A stretch of 64,000 nucleotides of DNA from Kocuria tytonis (GCF_003226895.2 NZ_PNJG02000003.1:124001-188000), one strand, 5' to 3'; counted from the first letter of the stretch, positions 51,702 through 61,276 are shown. Notes: generated from the letters alone by a model not told the origin. Program-made: numbers and translations.

Positions 51702-53177
51702 GTGAGCACCGCTGACACCGCCACGAACGGGGAGAACCCCGCCGCAATCATCGTCCTGGCCGCCGGCAAGGGCACGCGCATGAAGTCCAAGACGCCCAAG
51801 ATCCTGCACGAGATCGGCGGCCGCTCCATGCTCGCCCACGCGCTGAAGGTGGCCGGTGAGCTCGAGCCCGGACGCATCGTCGCGGTCATCCGCCACCAGC
51901 GGGACCTCGTGGCCGAGCACATCGCCTCCGTGGCGCCCGGGGTGCTGACCGCCGACCAGTCCGACGTCCCCGGCACCGGCGCCGCGGTGGACGCGGGACT
52001 CGAGGTGCTCGACGCCGGGACCCCCGTCTCCGGGACCGTCCTGGTCACCTACGGGGACGTCCCCCTGCTCACCGCGGACACCCTGCGCGGCTTCGTGGCC
52101 CACCACGACCGGCACGGCAACGCCGTCACGGTGCTCACCGCGGACCACCCCGAACCCGGCAAGTACGGGCGCATCCTGCGGGGCGAGCAGGGCCGGTTCA
52201 CGGAGATCAAGGAGTTCAAGGACGCCACCGACGCCGAGCGCACGGTCACCGAGGTCAACTCCGGGATCTTCGCGTTCGACGCCGCCGTGCTGCGCGACGC
52301 GCTGTCCCGCGTGGACACCGACAACGCCCAGGCCGAGAAGTACCTCACGGATGTCCCCCGCCTGGCGCGGGAGGCCGGGCACCGGGTGGACGCCCTGAAG
52401 ATGACCGACTACATGGAGCTCGAGGGCGCCAACGACCGCGTCCAGCTCGCGGCACTCGGCCGCTACCTCAACCAGCGCACGCTCGAGCGTCACATGCGCA
52501 ACGGGGTGTCCGTCGTGGACCCCGCCACCACGTGGATCGACGACACCGTGGAGCTCGAGGCGGACTCCACCGTGCTGCCCGGCACCCAGCTGCACGGGCG
52601 CACCCGGGTGGCGGAGGACGCCGTCGTGGGCCCGGACACCACCCTCACCGACGTGACCGTGGGCCGGGGTGCCACCGTGACCCGCACCCACGGCAGCGAG
52701 TCCGAGGTGGGCGCGGGCGCCACCGTGGGGCCGTTCGCTTACCTGCGCCCCGGCACGGTGCTGGGGGAGGACGGGAAGATCGGCACGTTCGTGGAGACCA
52801 AGAAGGCCACGATCGGGCGCGGCTCCAAGGTCCCGCACCTGTCCTACGTGGGGGACGCCACCATCGGTGAGAACTCCAACATCGGTGCGGCCTCCGTGTT
52901 CGTGAACTACGACGGCGTGGCCAAGCACCACACGACCATCGGCAACGACGTGCGCATGGGCTCCGACAACATGTACGTGGCACCCGTGACCGTGGGCGAC
53001 GGCGCCTACTCCGGGGCCGGGACCACGGTGCGCAAGGACGTCCCCGCGGGCGCCCTGGTGCTGACCGAGGGCAGGCAGGTCATCGTGGAGGGGTGGGTGC
53101 GCGAGCACCGCCCCGGCACGGCCGCGGCCCGCGCGGCGGAGGCCGCCCAGCAGTCTGACCGCGAGGACCGCGCCTGA
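51702..53177 (+). CDS. glmU: Bifunctional GlcN-1-P acetyltransferase / GlcNAc-1-P uridyltransferase
   Basis: 491 residues; makes UDP-GlcNAc for peptidoglycan. N-terminal pyrophosphorylase: AAIIVLAAGKGTRMKSKTPKILHEIGG, SDVPGTGAAV, TYGDVPLL. C-terminal left-handed beta-helix with hexapeptide repeats (from about residue 265) and the acetyltransferase segment VGDATIGENSNIGAASVFVNYDG. GTG at 51702 with GAGGAG 9 nt upstream; 14 in-frame residues upstream lack a signal. Followed 55 bp later by prs. Confidence 0.96.
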   Translation: MSTADTATNGENPAAIIVLAAGKGTRMKSKTPKILHEIGGRSMLAHALKVAGELEPGRIVAVIRHQRDLVAEHIASVAPGVLTADQSDVPGTGAAVDAGLEVLDAGTPVSGTVLVTYGDVPLLTADTLRGFVAHHDRHGNAVTVLTADHPEPGKYGRILRGEQGRFTEIKEFKDATDAERTVTEVNSGIFAFDAAVLRDALSRVDTDNAQAEKYLTDVPRLAREAGHRVDALKMTDYMELEGANDRVQLAALGRYLNQRTLERHMRNGVSVVDPATTWIDDTVELEADSTVLPGTQLHGRTRVAEDAVVGPDTTLTDVTVGRGATVTRTHGSESEVGAGATVGPFAYLRPGTVLGEDGKIGTFVETKKATIGRGSKVPHLSYVGDATIGENSNIGAASVFVNYDGVAKHHTTIGNDVRMGSDNMYVAPVTVGDGAYSGAGTTVRKDVPAGALVLTEGRQVIVEGWVREHRPGTAAARAAEAAQQSDREDRA

Positions 53178-53232
53178 ACCCCGGCGCACCGCGAGCAGTG
53201 ATCCAGCAGGAATTCTAGGAAAGCGAGTTCAC

Positions 53233-54213
53233 ATGACCGGCATCACCAACACGGGTTCGAACCGGATGGTCCTGCTCTCGGGCCGGGCGCACCCCGAGCT
53301 CGCCGAGAACATCGCCGGCGAGCTGGGGACCGAGCTGGTCCCCACGGACGCCTACGACTTCGCCAACGGGGAGACCTACGTCCGCTTCGGCGAGTCCGTG
53401 CGCGGCGCGGACGCGTTCCTGATCCAGTCCCACCCCGCTCCCATCAACCAATGGCTGATGGAGCAGCTCATCATGCTGGACTCCCTCAAGCGGGCCTCCG
53501 CCAAGTCCATCACCGTGGTGAGCCCGTTCTACCCCTACGCCCGCCAGGACAAGAAGCACCGCGGCCGCGAGCCCATCTCCGCCCGGCTGATCGCGGACCT
53601 CTACAAGACCGCCGGTGCGGACCGCCTGATGTCCGTGGACCTGCACACCGCGCAGATCCAGGGCTTCTTCGACGGCCCCGTGGACCACCTCATGGCCATC
53701 CCCCTGCTGAGCAACTACGTGCGCTCCGTGGTGGACGTGGACAACGTGACCGTGGTGTCCCCGGACACCGGCCGCGTGCGCGTCGCCGAGCAGTGGGCCG
53801 AGCGCCTGGGCGGTGCACCGCTGGCGTTCGTCCACAAGACCCGTGACATCACCGTGCCCAACCAGGCGGTGTCCAAGGAGGTCGTGGGCAACATCCAGGG
53901 TCGCACGTGCGTGCTCATCGACGACATGATCGACACCGGCGGGACCATCACGGGTGCCGTGCAGGTGCTCAAGGACCAGGGCGCCAAGAACGTGATCATC
54001 GCCGCCACGCACGCCGTGTTCTCCGGCCCCGCCGTGGAGCGGCTGGCCACGTGCGGAGCGGACCAGGTGGTCGTGACGGACACCCTGCCCGTTCCCGAGG
54101 AGCACACGTTCGAGAACCTCGAGGTGCTCTCGATCGCCCCGTTGATCGCCCGCGCCATCCAGGAGGTCTTCGAGGACGGCTCGGTCACGAGCCTGTTCAA
54201 CGGCCACTCCTGA
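53233..54213 (+). CDS. prs: Ribose-phosphate pyrophosphokinase
   Basis: 326 residues; makes PRPP from ribose 5-phosphate and ATP. Seen: SGRAHPELAENIAGELG at the start, YARQDKKHRGREPISARLIADL (about 97-118), and the PRPP loop VLIDDMIDTGGTITGA (about 225-240). ATG after GGAAAGCGAGTTCAC. Operon with glmU; ends at a strong terminator. Confidence 0.96.
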   Translation: MTGITNTGSNRMVLLSGRAHPELAENIAGELGTELVPTDAYDFANGETYVRFGESVRGADAFLIQSHPAPINQWLMEQLIMLDSLKRASAKSITVVSPFYPYARQDKKHRGREPISARLIADLYKTAGADRLMSVDLHTAQIQGFFDGPVDHLMAIPLLSNYVRSVVDVDNVTVVSPDTGRVRVAEQWAERLGGAPLAFVHKTRDITVPNQAVSKEVVGNIQGRTCVLIDDMIDTGGTITGAVQVLKDQGAKNVIIAATHAVFSGPAVERLATCGADQVVVTDTLPVPEEHTFENLEVLSIAPLIARAIQEVFEDGSVTSLFNGHS

Positions 54214-54232
54214 CCGGTCCGCCCCTACGGAT

Positions 54233-54269
54233 GAAGCCGCCCACGTCGTGTGACGTGGGCGGCTTCTTT
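54233..54269 (+). terminator. Terminator of glmU-prs
   Basis: 15-bp perfect stem GAAGCCGCCCACGTC/GACGTGGGCGGCTTC, loop GTGT, followed by TTT. Confidence 0.9.
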
Positions 54270-54406
54270 CACGGTGACCGCGGTCCCCGGGGGCTTCCCG
54301 CAGCGGCGGGCTGCTCGGCGGGTCTGCGGGCGGGCGGCCCCCGGGAGCACCGTGGCGGCCCGGGGCCTGCGGGCCGCCACGGTGCCGCGTCAGCGGGACC
54401 GGACCG

Positions 54407-56080
54407 TCACAGCCGCACCACCCGGACCCTGCCGTTCGCGGTGTCGTACCCGATCATGCAGCCGTTGGAGAACGTCTGGCGGATCTCGGTGCCGCGGCGG
54501 TACTCGTCCGTGACGGGGAAGCCCGCCCCGCGCTCCATGCCGAGCTGGGCCCAGCGCTTGCCGATCGCCCCGTACTCCTTCACGGCGTAGGACCCGCGCG
54601 AGGGAGTCCACATGACCTTCGTGGCCTGACCGGACGGGGTGCGGAACACCTGGTAGGCCCCACCGGGGATGGAACGCTCCTCGGCGACGGGGAAGCCGTA
54701 CCCGCGTTCACTGCCGGCCTTGAGGAACTTGGCGCCGATGCTGCTGGTGGCACGGAGCATGTGCGCCCCGGTGCGGGGGTGCCAGTAGGCGATCGAGCGC
54801 ACGCCGTTGCGGGAGAACTGCTGGTACCTCCCGCCGAAGGCGGCGTCGCTCTCCGCGGAGGTGGGCGGTCCCCACGTCGCGGCGCCCCCGGTCCGGTTGT
54901 AGACCGTGGCGATGCCGCCCCGGACGGTGTAGCCGGCGGGCCGTCCGCCCAGCGGCGTGTAGGAGGACGAGGACGCGAGGGACTGGAACTGCGCCCATGA
55001 ACCGCCGTACACGTTGGAGTCGCCCGAGAACGGCCCGTTGTCCGAGAACTGCCACAGGTCGTGGCGGGACCAGCCGTTGGGCATGTACGAGGGGTACTGC
55101 ACCCCGTACGAGGCGAGGTGCAGCGGGTGGTTGTTGAACTGGGCGGTGTTGCCCGTGCACGTGGCCCACCAGTCCGCGGTGGTGTAGATCGCGGGCAGCC
55201 GGCCGGTGCGCTGCTTGTACCGGTCCGAGAAGGACTTGATCCACGCGTTCGTCTGCGCGGCGGACATGTTGTAGCAGGTGTCGCCCAGCACGGAGTACGG
55301 GTTGTACTCGATGTCCAGCAGCCCGGGCAGGGTCCTGCCGTCCGCGGACCACCCCCCGCCGTTGTTCACGAAGAAGTCCGCCTGCTCGGCACCGGAGGAC
55401 TGGCTGGGGAGCGCGAAGTGGTAGGACCCGCGGTTCATGCCCACCGAGTAGGAACCCGTGTACTGGTCGGCGAACGCCTCGGAGGCGTAGCCGACACCTT
55501 CGGTGGCCTTGACGTACGCGAAGCGCGCACCGTTGGCGTACTCCGCGCTCCAGTTGACGGCTGCCTGCCATCCCGAGACGTCCATCCCGGCGATGCCTGC
55601 GGGGCGCCAGGTGCCGGAACGGATCGACAGGGACATGGAACCGGCGGGTCCCACACCCGCGGCCTGGGCGGAGGCACTCGGGGTGCCTTTGGGGGACGCG
55701 CCCGTCGAGGGCCGGGCCGGGGTCGCGCGCGACGGCGTCGCGCTCGCGGGTGCGCCACCGGCACCCAGGACCTCGGTCGCGACCTTGTCCAGCTCTTTCT
55801 CGGACTGGGGGGAGAGGCGCGCGGTCTCGGCCATGGACTTGAACTTCTGGCCCATGGTGGCACCGGGGTTCTTGTCACCGGTCCTCGGCGGTGCCGCGGG
55901 GAGCTGCGGGTCCTCGACGACCGTCTTGAGCTCGTCGGTCTCCACGGAGACCACGTCACCCCTGTCGGGGTTGAGGTTCTGGTGCGGATCGTCGGCGGCG
56001 GCGGCCGGCAGGAAGGTGGTCAGCGCCAGCACGGCCGCGGTCACGGCGGCGGGCAGCATCGTTCTGTGGGGGGAGGTCAT
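54407..56080 (-). CDS. GH25 muramidase (lysozyme M1-like) with LGFP repeats
   Basis: 557 residues, secreted: signal peptide MTSPHRTMLPAAVTAAVLAL ending near AAA/DD (about 31). Ala/Pro/Ser linker to about 160. GH25 domain (about 165-370) with GMDVSGWQ, AYVKATEGVGY and the catalytic LLDIEYNP. LGFP-type repeats (about 385-557) recognisable as GGRYQQFSRNGVRSIAYWHPRTGAHMLR and the C-terminal RRGTEIRQTFSNGCMIGYD. LGFP repeats bind the cell wall. ATG at 56080 with AAAGG 8 nt upstream. Possibly regulated through the inverted repeat at 56167-56208. Confidence 0.93.
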   Translation of the reverse strand: MTSPHRTMLPAAVTAAVLALTTFLPAAAADDPHQNLNPDRGDVVSVETDELKTVVEDPQLPAAPPRTGDKNPGATMGQKFKSMAETARLSPQSEKELDKVATEVLGAGGAPASATPSRATPARPSTGASPKGTPSASAQAAGVGPAGSMSLSIRSGTWRPAGIAGMDVSGWQAAVNWSAEYANGARFAYVKATEGVGYASEAFADQYTGSYSVGMNRGSYHFALPSQSSGAEQADFFVNNGGGWSADGRTLPGLLDIEYNPYSVLGDTCYNMSAAQTNAWIKSFSDRYKQRTGRLPAIYTTADWWATCTGNTAQFNNHPLHLASYGVQYPSYMPNGWSRHDLWQFSDNGPFSGDSNVYGGSWAQFQSLASSSSYTPLGGRPAGYTVRGGIATVYNRTGGAATWGPPTSAESDAAFGGRYQQFSRNGVRSIAYWHPRTGAHMLRATSSIGAKFLKAGSERGYGFPVAEERSIPGGAYQVFRTPSGQATKVMWTPSRGSYAVKEYGAIGKRWAQLGMERGAGFPVTDEYRRGTEIRQTFSNGCMIGYDTANGRVRVVRL

Positions 56081-56157
56081 ACGTGAAGCCTTTACTGCGT
56101 GGGGGGAGTCGCTCGGCTCGGGGGGGAAGGGGAGCGACCTGGGGGGACGCAGTTGAA

Positions 56158-56208
56158 AGTGTAGGTGTTCACATGGAAATTCCACGTATCCCATGCCGAA
56201 ATGTGAAC
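56158..56208 (-). promoter_or_regulatory. Promoter and inverted repeat upstream of GH25 gene
   Basis: TACACT (minus, 56158-56163) is a likely -10. Just upstream GTTCACAT (56167-56174) and ATGTGAAC (56201-56208) form a perfect 8-bp inverted repeat 26 bp apart, with GGAAATTCC inside. This is a plausible operator for a dimeric regulator. Confidence 0.45.
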
Positions 56209-56262
56209 GACCGGCGCACGTCGCGGCGGGGAATGGAGGGATCCGGGGACCACCGGGACCGG

Positions 56263-57741
56263 TCAGTAGGCGCCGTCGGAGGCGAAGACGGCACGGACCG
56301 TGCGCAGCATGATGACCATGTCCTGCACGGGGGACCAGTTCTCCACGTAGTAGAGGTCCAGGCGCACGGTCTGGTTCCAGTCCAGGTTGGAACGACCGGA
56401 GACCTGCCACAGGCCCGTGATCCCGGGGCGGACGCGCAGCCGGCGGTAGACGTGCTGCTCGTACTTGTCCACCTCGCTGGCGAGCGGGGGGCGGGGCCCC
56501 ACCAGGGACATCGTGCCGTTGAGCACGTTGATGAACTGTGGCAGCTCGTCCAGGCTGTAGCGCCGCATCCACCTGCCGGGTCTGGTCACGCGGGGGTCGT
56601 CCTTCATCTTGAAAAGAACGCCGCCGTCGGACTCGTTGGTGGCCAGCAGAGCGGCCTTGCGCTCCTCCGCGTCCGTGTACATGGAGCGGAACTTGAGCAT
56701 CTTGAACCGGGTGCCGTCGATCCCCACGCGTTCCTGCGCGAAGAACGCGGGACCGCCGTCGTGCAGCCTGACCAGCAGACCCAGCACGAGCATCAGGGGG
56801 GACAGGATGATCAGCGCGCTCAGGGAGCCCACGATGTCGATGAGCCGTTTCACGATCTTCTTCGCCCGCGTGAAGCGGGGCGTGGCCACGTGGATCAGGG
56901 GCAGCCCGGCCAGCTGGGTGGTGTGGATCCGGGGGCCGGCCACGTCCGTGAGACCGGTGTTCATCACGAGGCGGATCCGCTCGTCCGCGAGTGCCCACCC
57001 CAGGTGGCGGATCTCGGTGGTGGTCAGCGGCACGGAGGCCGCCATCACCAGCGTCTCGACGTCGTGCTCCCGGCATGCCTGCACGATGCCCTGCACGCTG
57101 GGGCGCTCCTCGGCGGCCAGGGCGTTGGCGGGCAGCCGCACTGCCTCGAGGGACGCCGGGAGCCGGTGGTGCGACGCGGGCATGTAGACCGCCACGGGGT
57201 CGAATCCCGCGTCCGGGCGGCTCTGCAGCTCACCCACGAGCTCCACCGCGCCCGGGAAGCGGCCCACCACCATGGTGCGGGACATGTTGAGACCGGCCGC
57301 GCGGCGTCGCATGAGCTGGCGCCGCGCCCACATGCGGCCCACCAGCAGGGCCACCGTGCCCAGGGGCAGCGCGATCAGGATGTAGCCGCGGGCCGTGGGG
57401 ACGCTCAGCGCGTAGGAGGCGATGGCGATGGCCGCGAACAGGGTGAGGGACGCCGTGACGAGCTGCTTGGCCTCCTCGGCGCCGTTGCCGATCAGCCGGA
57501 CCCCGCGGGTGCCGCGCAGCTCCAGCCAGATCCACCAGACCACCGCCAGCAGGAGGCCCACGAGCCAGTACGGAACGGGCAGGTCCTCCACATGCAGCAG
57601 TCCCTGCAGCCACCCGAACCGCAGCCCCTGCGCCACCGCCAGGGCCACGACGAGCGAGAGGGCGTCGTAGACTCGCAGCTCCCGCTGGTAGTTCTCACGC
57701 CACGAGATGTGCCTGTACTTGTGCTGTGCTTGCTGGAACAC
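56263..57741 (-). CDS. Polyprenyl-phosphate sugar-1-phosphate transferase (exopolysaccharide initiating)
   Basis: About 492 residues. Four N-terminal membrane helices (about 25-125), a central Rossmann-like region ([16 protein letters not shown]), one more membrane segment ([30 protein letters not shown], about 290), and the C-terminal catalytic bacterial sugar transferase domain: [63 protein letters not shown]. Transfers hexose-1-phosphate to undecaprenyl phosphate to start a glycan. GTG at 57741 has GGGGGAAGG about 10 nt upstream; a GTG at 57762 lacks one. Confidence 0.92.
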   Translation of the reverse strand: MFQQAQHKYRHISWRENYQRELRVYDALSLVVALAVAQGLRFGWLQGLLHVEDLPVPYWLVGLLLAVVWWIWLELRGTRGVRLIGNGAEEAKQLVTASLTLFAAIAIASYALSVPTARGYILIALPLGTVALLVGRMWARRQLMRRRAAGLNMSRTMVVGRFPGAVELVGELQSRPDAGFDPVAVYMPASHHRLPASLEAVRLPANALAAEERPSVQGIVQACREHDVETLVMAASVPLTTTEIRHLGWALADERIRLVMNTGLTDVAGPRIHTTQLAGLPLIHVATPRFTRAKKIVKRLIDIVGSLSALIILSPLMLVLGLLVRLHDGGPAFFAQERVGIDGTRFKMLKFRSMYTDAEERKAALLATNESDGGVLFKMKDDPRVTRPGRWMRRYSLDELPQFINVLNGTMSLVGPRPPLASEVDKYEQHVYRRLRVRPGITGLWQVSGRSNLDWNQTVRLDLYYVENWSPVQDMVIMLRTVRAVFASDGAY

Positions 57742-58416
57742 GGTCGACGAACCTTCCCCCACAAAACCGTTCGACGGCGAGACGCCCCACGCGCTCGCTC
57801 GGGTGCCCGGACCGGATCAGAGGCGGTCCTGGCACCACGGTGTTCATCTCCCCCGAGATTTACGCCCGCTAATTCTCAAAGATACCCTCCCACATGCTCG
57901 AATATCCTCCCGTTGCATGAATTGGTACGCAATTGTGGACAGATGACGGCCCGCGTCGTGGGCATCCGTGGCCCGGTTGGGGGTCAACGGTCACCGGGGT
58001 CCTCCCCGGCTGCCGAGTGACCCCCGGGACATTCGAGTCGCCCACCGCCGATCCCGCCGGCGGGCCCGGTCCGGCCACCTACGGCGGCCCGCCCGCGAGC
58101 GGGCGAGGAGAACGCGACCTCCTCGAGGGGATCCGCGCCGTAGGTCGGCCCGCCCGCGAGCGGGGGAGGAAAGCCCTGCCGTGGTACTCTGACCGGGTTG
58201 CCAAGGCGAGGGGGCGGTGCCACCGCCCCGTTATCGACGACGGCCTGTGGATCCTTGCGATCCGCCGCAACCGGTGTGTGCTTCCCGGGCGGCGGGCACG
58301 CGGGTGCCGCACCGCGTCGGTCGGAGTTCGTCCGGACGCGTGGTGCGCCGAGCACCGCGCGGCATCGGACGGTCTGACGGTAACCACACCAGACCCACGA
58401 TCGAAGGAGAACCACC
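57742..58416. other. 675-bp regulatory intergenic region with direct hairpin repeats
   Basis: No gene seen. Left part is AT-richer: minus-strand TATCTT (57879-57884) is a possible -10 for the sugar transferase, two GGGAGGNTAT copies flank it (57881-57890, 57902-57911, minus), and AATTG-GTACG-CAATT is an inverted repeat (57920-57934). Right part: a 24-bp direct repeat beginning GGCCCGCCCGCGAGCGGG at 58086 and 58147, each able to form a CCCGC/GCGGG hairpin. Then the rplY promoter and a long leader with hairpin GGGGCGGT/ACCGCCCC (58211-58229). Confidence 0.55.
58184..58189 (+). promoter_or_regulatory. -10 of rplY
   Basis: TACTCT, giving a leader of about 220 nt before the L25 start; such leaders of ribosomal-protein genes often carry control. 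The hairpin at 58211-58229 lies just inside the leader. Confidence 0.45.
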
Positions 58417-59052
58417 ATGGTGGACGTCATCACCATCCCCGCGACCCTGCGCACCGAGTTCGGCAAGGGCTACTCCCGCCGCGTGCGCGCCAACGACCAG
58501 ATCCCCGCCGTGATCTACGGCCACGGTGCCGAGCCGTTGCACGTGATCCTGCCCGGCCACGACATGATGCTGGCCTCCCGCAACCCCAATGCCGTCCTGG
58601 AGATCAACGTGGACGGCGAGGGCCACCTGGCCATGATCAAGGAGGTCCAACGCCACGCGGTGCGTCCCGAGATCCTCCACATCGACCTGCTCACGGTCCG
58701 CCGTGGCGAGCGCGTCGAGGTCGAGATCCCCGTGACCGTCGAGGGCGAGGTCGCTCCCACGGCCATCCACAACGTGGAGGAGAACGTCCTGGTGGTCGAG
58801 GCCGACGCCCTGAAGGTTCCCGAGCACGTGGTCATCGACATCGAGGGCCTGGAGGTCGGCGAGCACGTCTACGCCAAGGACGTCACGCTGCCCTCCGGTG
58901 TCACGCTCGTGTCCGACCCCGAGCTGCTGGTCATCAACGTCTCCGAGCCCGTGGAGCAGGACCTGGGTGAGGAGCCCGCGACCGAGGGTGAGGAGTCCGA
59001 GGGGGAGACCTCCGAGGAGTCCACCGAGGAGACCTCCGGCGACGACGAGTAG
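58417..59052 (+). CDS. rplY: 50S ribosomal protein bL25 (CTC/TL5-type)
   Basis: 211 residues. N-terminal 5S-rRNA-binding L25 domain (TLRTEFGKGYSRRVRANDQIPAVIYGHG), the C-terminal TL5 beta domain (about 95-185), and a Glu/Ser-rich acidic tail. ATG after GAAGGAGAACCACC. rplY-pth adjacency is conserved in actinobacteria. The Glu/Ser tail is common in this group. Confidence 0.95.
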   Translation: MVDVITIPATLRTEFGKGYSRRVRANDQIPAVIYGHGAEPLHVILPGHDMMLASRNPNAVLEINVDGEGHLAMIKEVQRHAVRPEILHIDLLTVRRGERVEVEIPVTVEGEVAPTAIHNVEENVLVVEADALKVPEHVVIDIEGLEVGEHVYAKDVTLPSGVTLVSDPELLVINVSEPVEQDLGEEPATEGEESEGETSEESTEETSGDDE

Positions 59053-59095
59053 GACCTTCCCGTCCGCCGCTCACCTCGTGTCGAGCGGCCCGGGT

Positions 59096-59137
59096 GACGA
59101 CGGCGGTGGGCGCCATCACGGGCCCGCCGCCGTCGTC
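59096..59137 (+). terminator. Terminator-like hairpin after rplY
   Basis: 11-bp arms GACGACGGCGG/CCGCCGTCGTC with inner GGGC/GCCC. pth lies further downstream, so it may be an attenuator within an rplY-pth unit. Confidence 0.65.
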
Positions 59138-59314
59138 GTACCACCGGCGCCACGAGGCGCGCGGTGACCACACGCTCTCGAGGGCTCCCGAGGAACCCTG
59201 CGGGGGCCACGACAGCGGCTCGACGTCCGTGCGACGGCGGCGCCCGGGACGAGAGCGGTGCGCGGACGGGTGGAGCGGATCCACCCGGGCGGCGCCGCGG
59301 ACGAGGAGCACGAG

Positions 59315-59902
59315 ATGACGGATCGCACCCTGGTGGTGGGCCTGGGCAACCCCGGTGACCGGTACGCGGGCACCCGGCACAACATCGGCGCCATGGTGGT
59401 CGCGGAGCTCGCCGCGCGCGCGGGATCGGTGCTGTCCGCCCACAGGGCGCGGGCGCTCGTGGCCGAGACGCGGCTGCGCCCGGGGGCACCGCGGCTCGTG
59501 CTGGCGCGGCCCACGAGCTACATGAACGTCTCCGGGGGGCCCGTCAGCGCGCTCGCGAAGTACTACTCCCTGGGCCTCGAGGACCTGGTGGTGGTCCACG
59601 ACGACATCGACCTGCCGTTCGGGGCCGTCAAGCTCAAGCGCGGGGGCGGGGAGGGCGGCCACAACGGTCTGCGCGACATCACCAGGGCGATGGCCGGCAA
59701 GGAGTACGTGCGGGTGCGCGTGGGCGTGGGGCGTCCGCCCGGCCGCATGGACACCGCGGACTACGTGCTCAAGCGCTTCTCCGGCGCGGAGGCCAAGGAG
59801 CTGCCGCTGCTGGTCTCCGACGCCGCCGACGCCGTGGAGCTGCTCGTGGAGCAGGGGCTCACCGCCGCGCAGCAGCACTTCCACCCGCGCAACCCGGCCT
59901 GA
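59315..59902 (+). CDS. pth: Peptidyl-tRNA hydrolase
   Basis: 195 residues; recycles peptidyl-tRNA. Seen: VVGLGNPGDRYAGTRHNIGAMVV with the catalytic His (RHNIG, about residue 22), RPTSYMNVSG, and VVVHDDIDLPFGAVKLKRGGGEGGHNGLRDI with the catalytic Asp region (about 95). ATG at 59315 has GAGGAG 7 nt upstream. The 262 bp between it and rplY hold the hairpin and no other gene. Confidence 0.95.
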   Translation: MTDRTLVVGLGNPGDRYAGTRHNIGAMVVAELAARAGSVLSAHRARALVAETRLRPGAPRLVLARPTSYMNVSGGPVSALAKYYSLGLEDLVVVHDDIDLPFGAVKLKRGGGEGGHNGLRDITRAMAGKEYVRVRVGVGRPPGRMDTADYVLKRFSGAEAKELPLLVSDAADAVELLVEQGLTAAQQHFHPRNPA

Positions 59903-59932
59903 GCGGGTCCGCGCACGAGGGGCAGGACGACG

Positions 59933-59966
59933 ACGGCGCCCCCTCCCGGTCGGAAGGGGGCGCCGT
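59933..59966. terminator. Bidirectional terminator between pth and nhaA
   Basis: 12-bp perfect stem ACGGCGCCCCCT/AGGGGGCGCCGT with a 10-nt loop, between convergent genes. Confidence 0.85.
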
Positions 59967-59980
59967 GGCGCGGCGTCGGA

Positions 59981-61276
59981 TCAGTCCAGGGTGTCCGGGT
60001 CGTGTCCGGCGGCGCGCATGGCCTTGTACTTGGCGTTGCGCGGGGCCACCAGGGCCGCGCCGATGAGTGCCGCGAGCAGTGAACCGCACAGGATGCCCAC
60101 CTTGGCGTGATCGCTGTGCGGGCTGCCCTCGCCGAAGCTCAGCTCCGCCACGAGCAGCGAGACCGTGAAGCCGATGCCGGCGACGATCGTCATGCCGAGC
60201 ATGTCGAACCACGTGTAGTCCCGGTCCTTCTCCGCGGAGGTGAAGCGGTCCATGAGCCAGGCCGCACCGAAGATGCCGATGGGCTTGCCGAGCAGCAGAC
60301 CCGCCACGATGCCCAGGGCCACGGGGTCCGTGGCCGCGGAGCTGATGCCCTCCCAGCCGCCCACGGCCACACCCGCGGAGAAGAAGGCGAACACCGGGAT
60401 GACCAGGCCGTTGGACAGGGGGCGGAAGCGGTGCTCCAGCGCGGGTGCCAGGCCCATGCGCGGGTCCTCCTGCCGGATGACGCGCGGCTTCTGCTTCAGG
60501 ACCGGCACCATGAAACCCAGGAGCACGCCGGCGATGGTCGCGTGGATGCCGGATTCGTAGACCAGCCACCAGGTCACCAGGCCGATGGGCAGCAGGATGA
60601 CCCACGCGGCCCAGTGCTGCGCCATGAACCAGCCCATGTACTTGTGGGTCAGGAACCAGAACAGGCCCAGCAGCACGGCGGCGCCCAGCAGGAACGGGAA
60701 CTTCACGCTGTCGGTGTAGACGAACGCGATGATGGCGATCGCGATGAGGTCGTCCACCACGGCCAGCGTCAGCAGGAACGTGCGCATGGCCACGGGCAGG
60801 GACGAACCGACCACCGCGAGCACGGAGACCGCGAAGGCGATGTCCGTGGCGGTGGGGATGGCCCAGCCGTGCAGTGCCGTGGGCTCACCCCCGGCGAAGA
60901 GGTTCACGCCCAGGAAGATCAGCGCGGGGACCAGCACACCTCCGGCGGCGGCCACCACGGGGAGGATGGCCTTGCGGATGTTGTGCAGCTCACCGTCCAC
61001 GAACTCCGTCTTCAGCTCCAGGCCCGTGAGGAAGAAGAAGACCGCGAGGAGCCCGTCCGAGGCCCAGTGGCCCACGGTGTGCTGCAGTCCGGCCACGCCG
61101 CCCGGGCCGACCTCGGCGTCACGGAGCCCGAAGTAGAAGTCCCCCCACGGGGAGTTCGCGATCACGAGGGCCAGCACCATGGCGATCAGCAGGAGGAGCC
61201 CGCCGGTGGTGTCCCGGCGGAGGAAATTGGTGAAGGGCCCCCCGGTGTCGGAGGCCGTCTGCGTGTCCGTGCTCAA
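59981..61276 (-). CDS. nhaA: Na+/H+ antiporter NhaA
   Basis: 431 residues, about 12 membrane helices. The essential Asp pair of helix V is present in TLAVVDDLIAIAIIAFVY (about residues 190-200). FFFLTGLELKTEFVDGEL, TATDIAFAVSVLAVVG and the C-terminal GIGFTVSLLVAELSF are all typical. Extrudes Na+ in exchange for protons. TTG start supported by GGGAG 9 nt upstream. Monocistronic between two hairpins. Confidence 0.94.
   Translation of the reverse strand: MSTDTQTASDTGGPFTNFLRRDTTGGLLLLIAMVLALVIANSPWGDFYFGLRDAEVGPGGVAGLQHTVGHWASDGLLAVFFFLTGLELKTEFVDGELHNIRKAILPVVAAAGGVLVPALIFLGVNLFAGGEPTALHGWAIPTATDIAFAVSVLAVVGSSLPVAMRTFLLTLAVVDDLIAIAIIAFVYTDSVKFPFLLGAAVLLGLFWFLTHKYMGWFMAQHWAAWVILLPIGLVTWWLVYESGIHATIAGVLLGFMVPVLKQKPRVIRQEDPRMGLAPALEHRFRPLSNGLVIPVFAFFSAGVAVGGWEGISSAATDPVALGIVAGLLLGKPIGIFGAAWLMDRFTSAEKDRDYTWFDMLGMTIVAGIGFTVSLLVAELSFGEGSPHSDHAKVGILCGSLLAALIGAALVAPRNAKYKAMRAAGHDPDTLD

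Noticed and set aside
58086-58170. Possible CRISPR-like repeats
   Set aside because: Only two copies, repeats GC-rich with internal hairpins, no further units and no cas genes.
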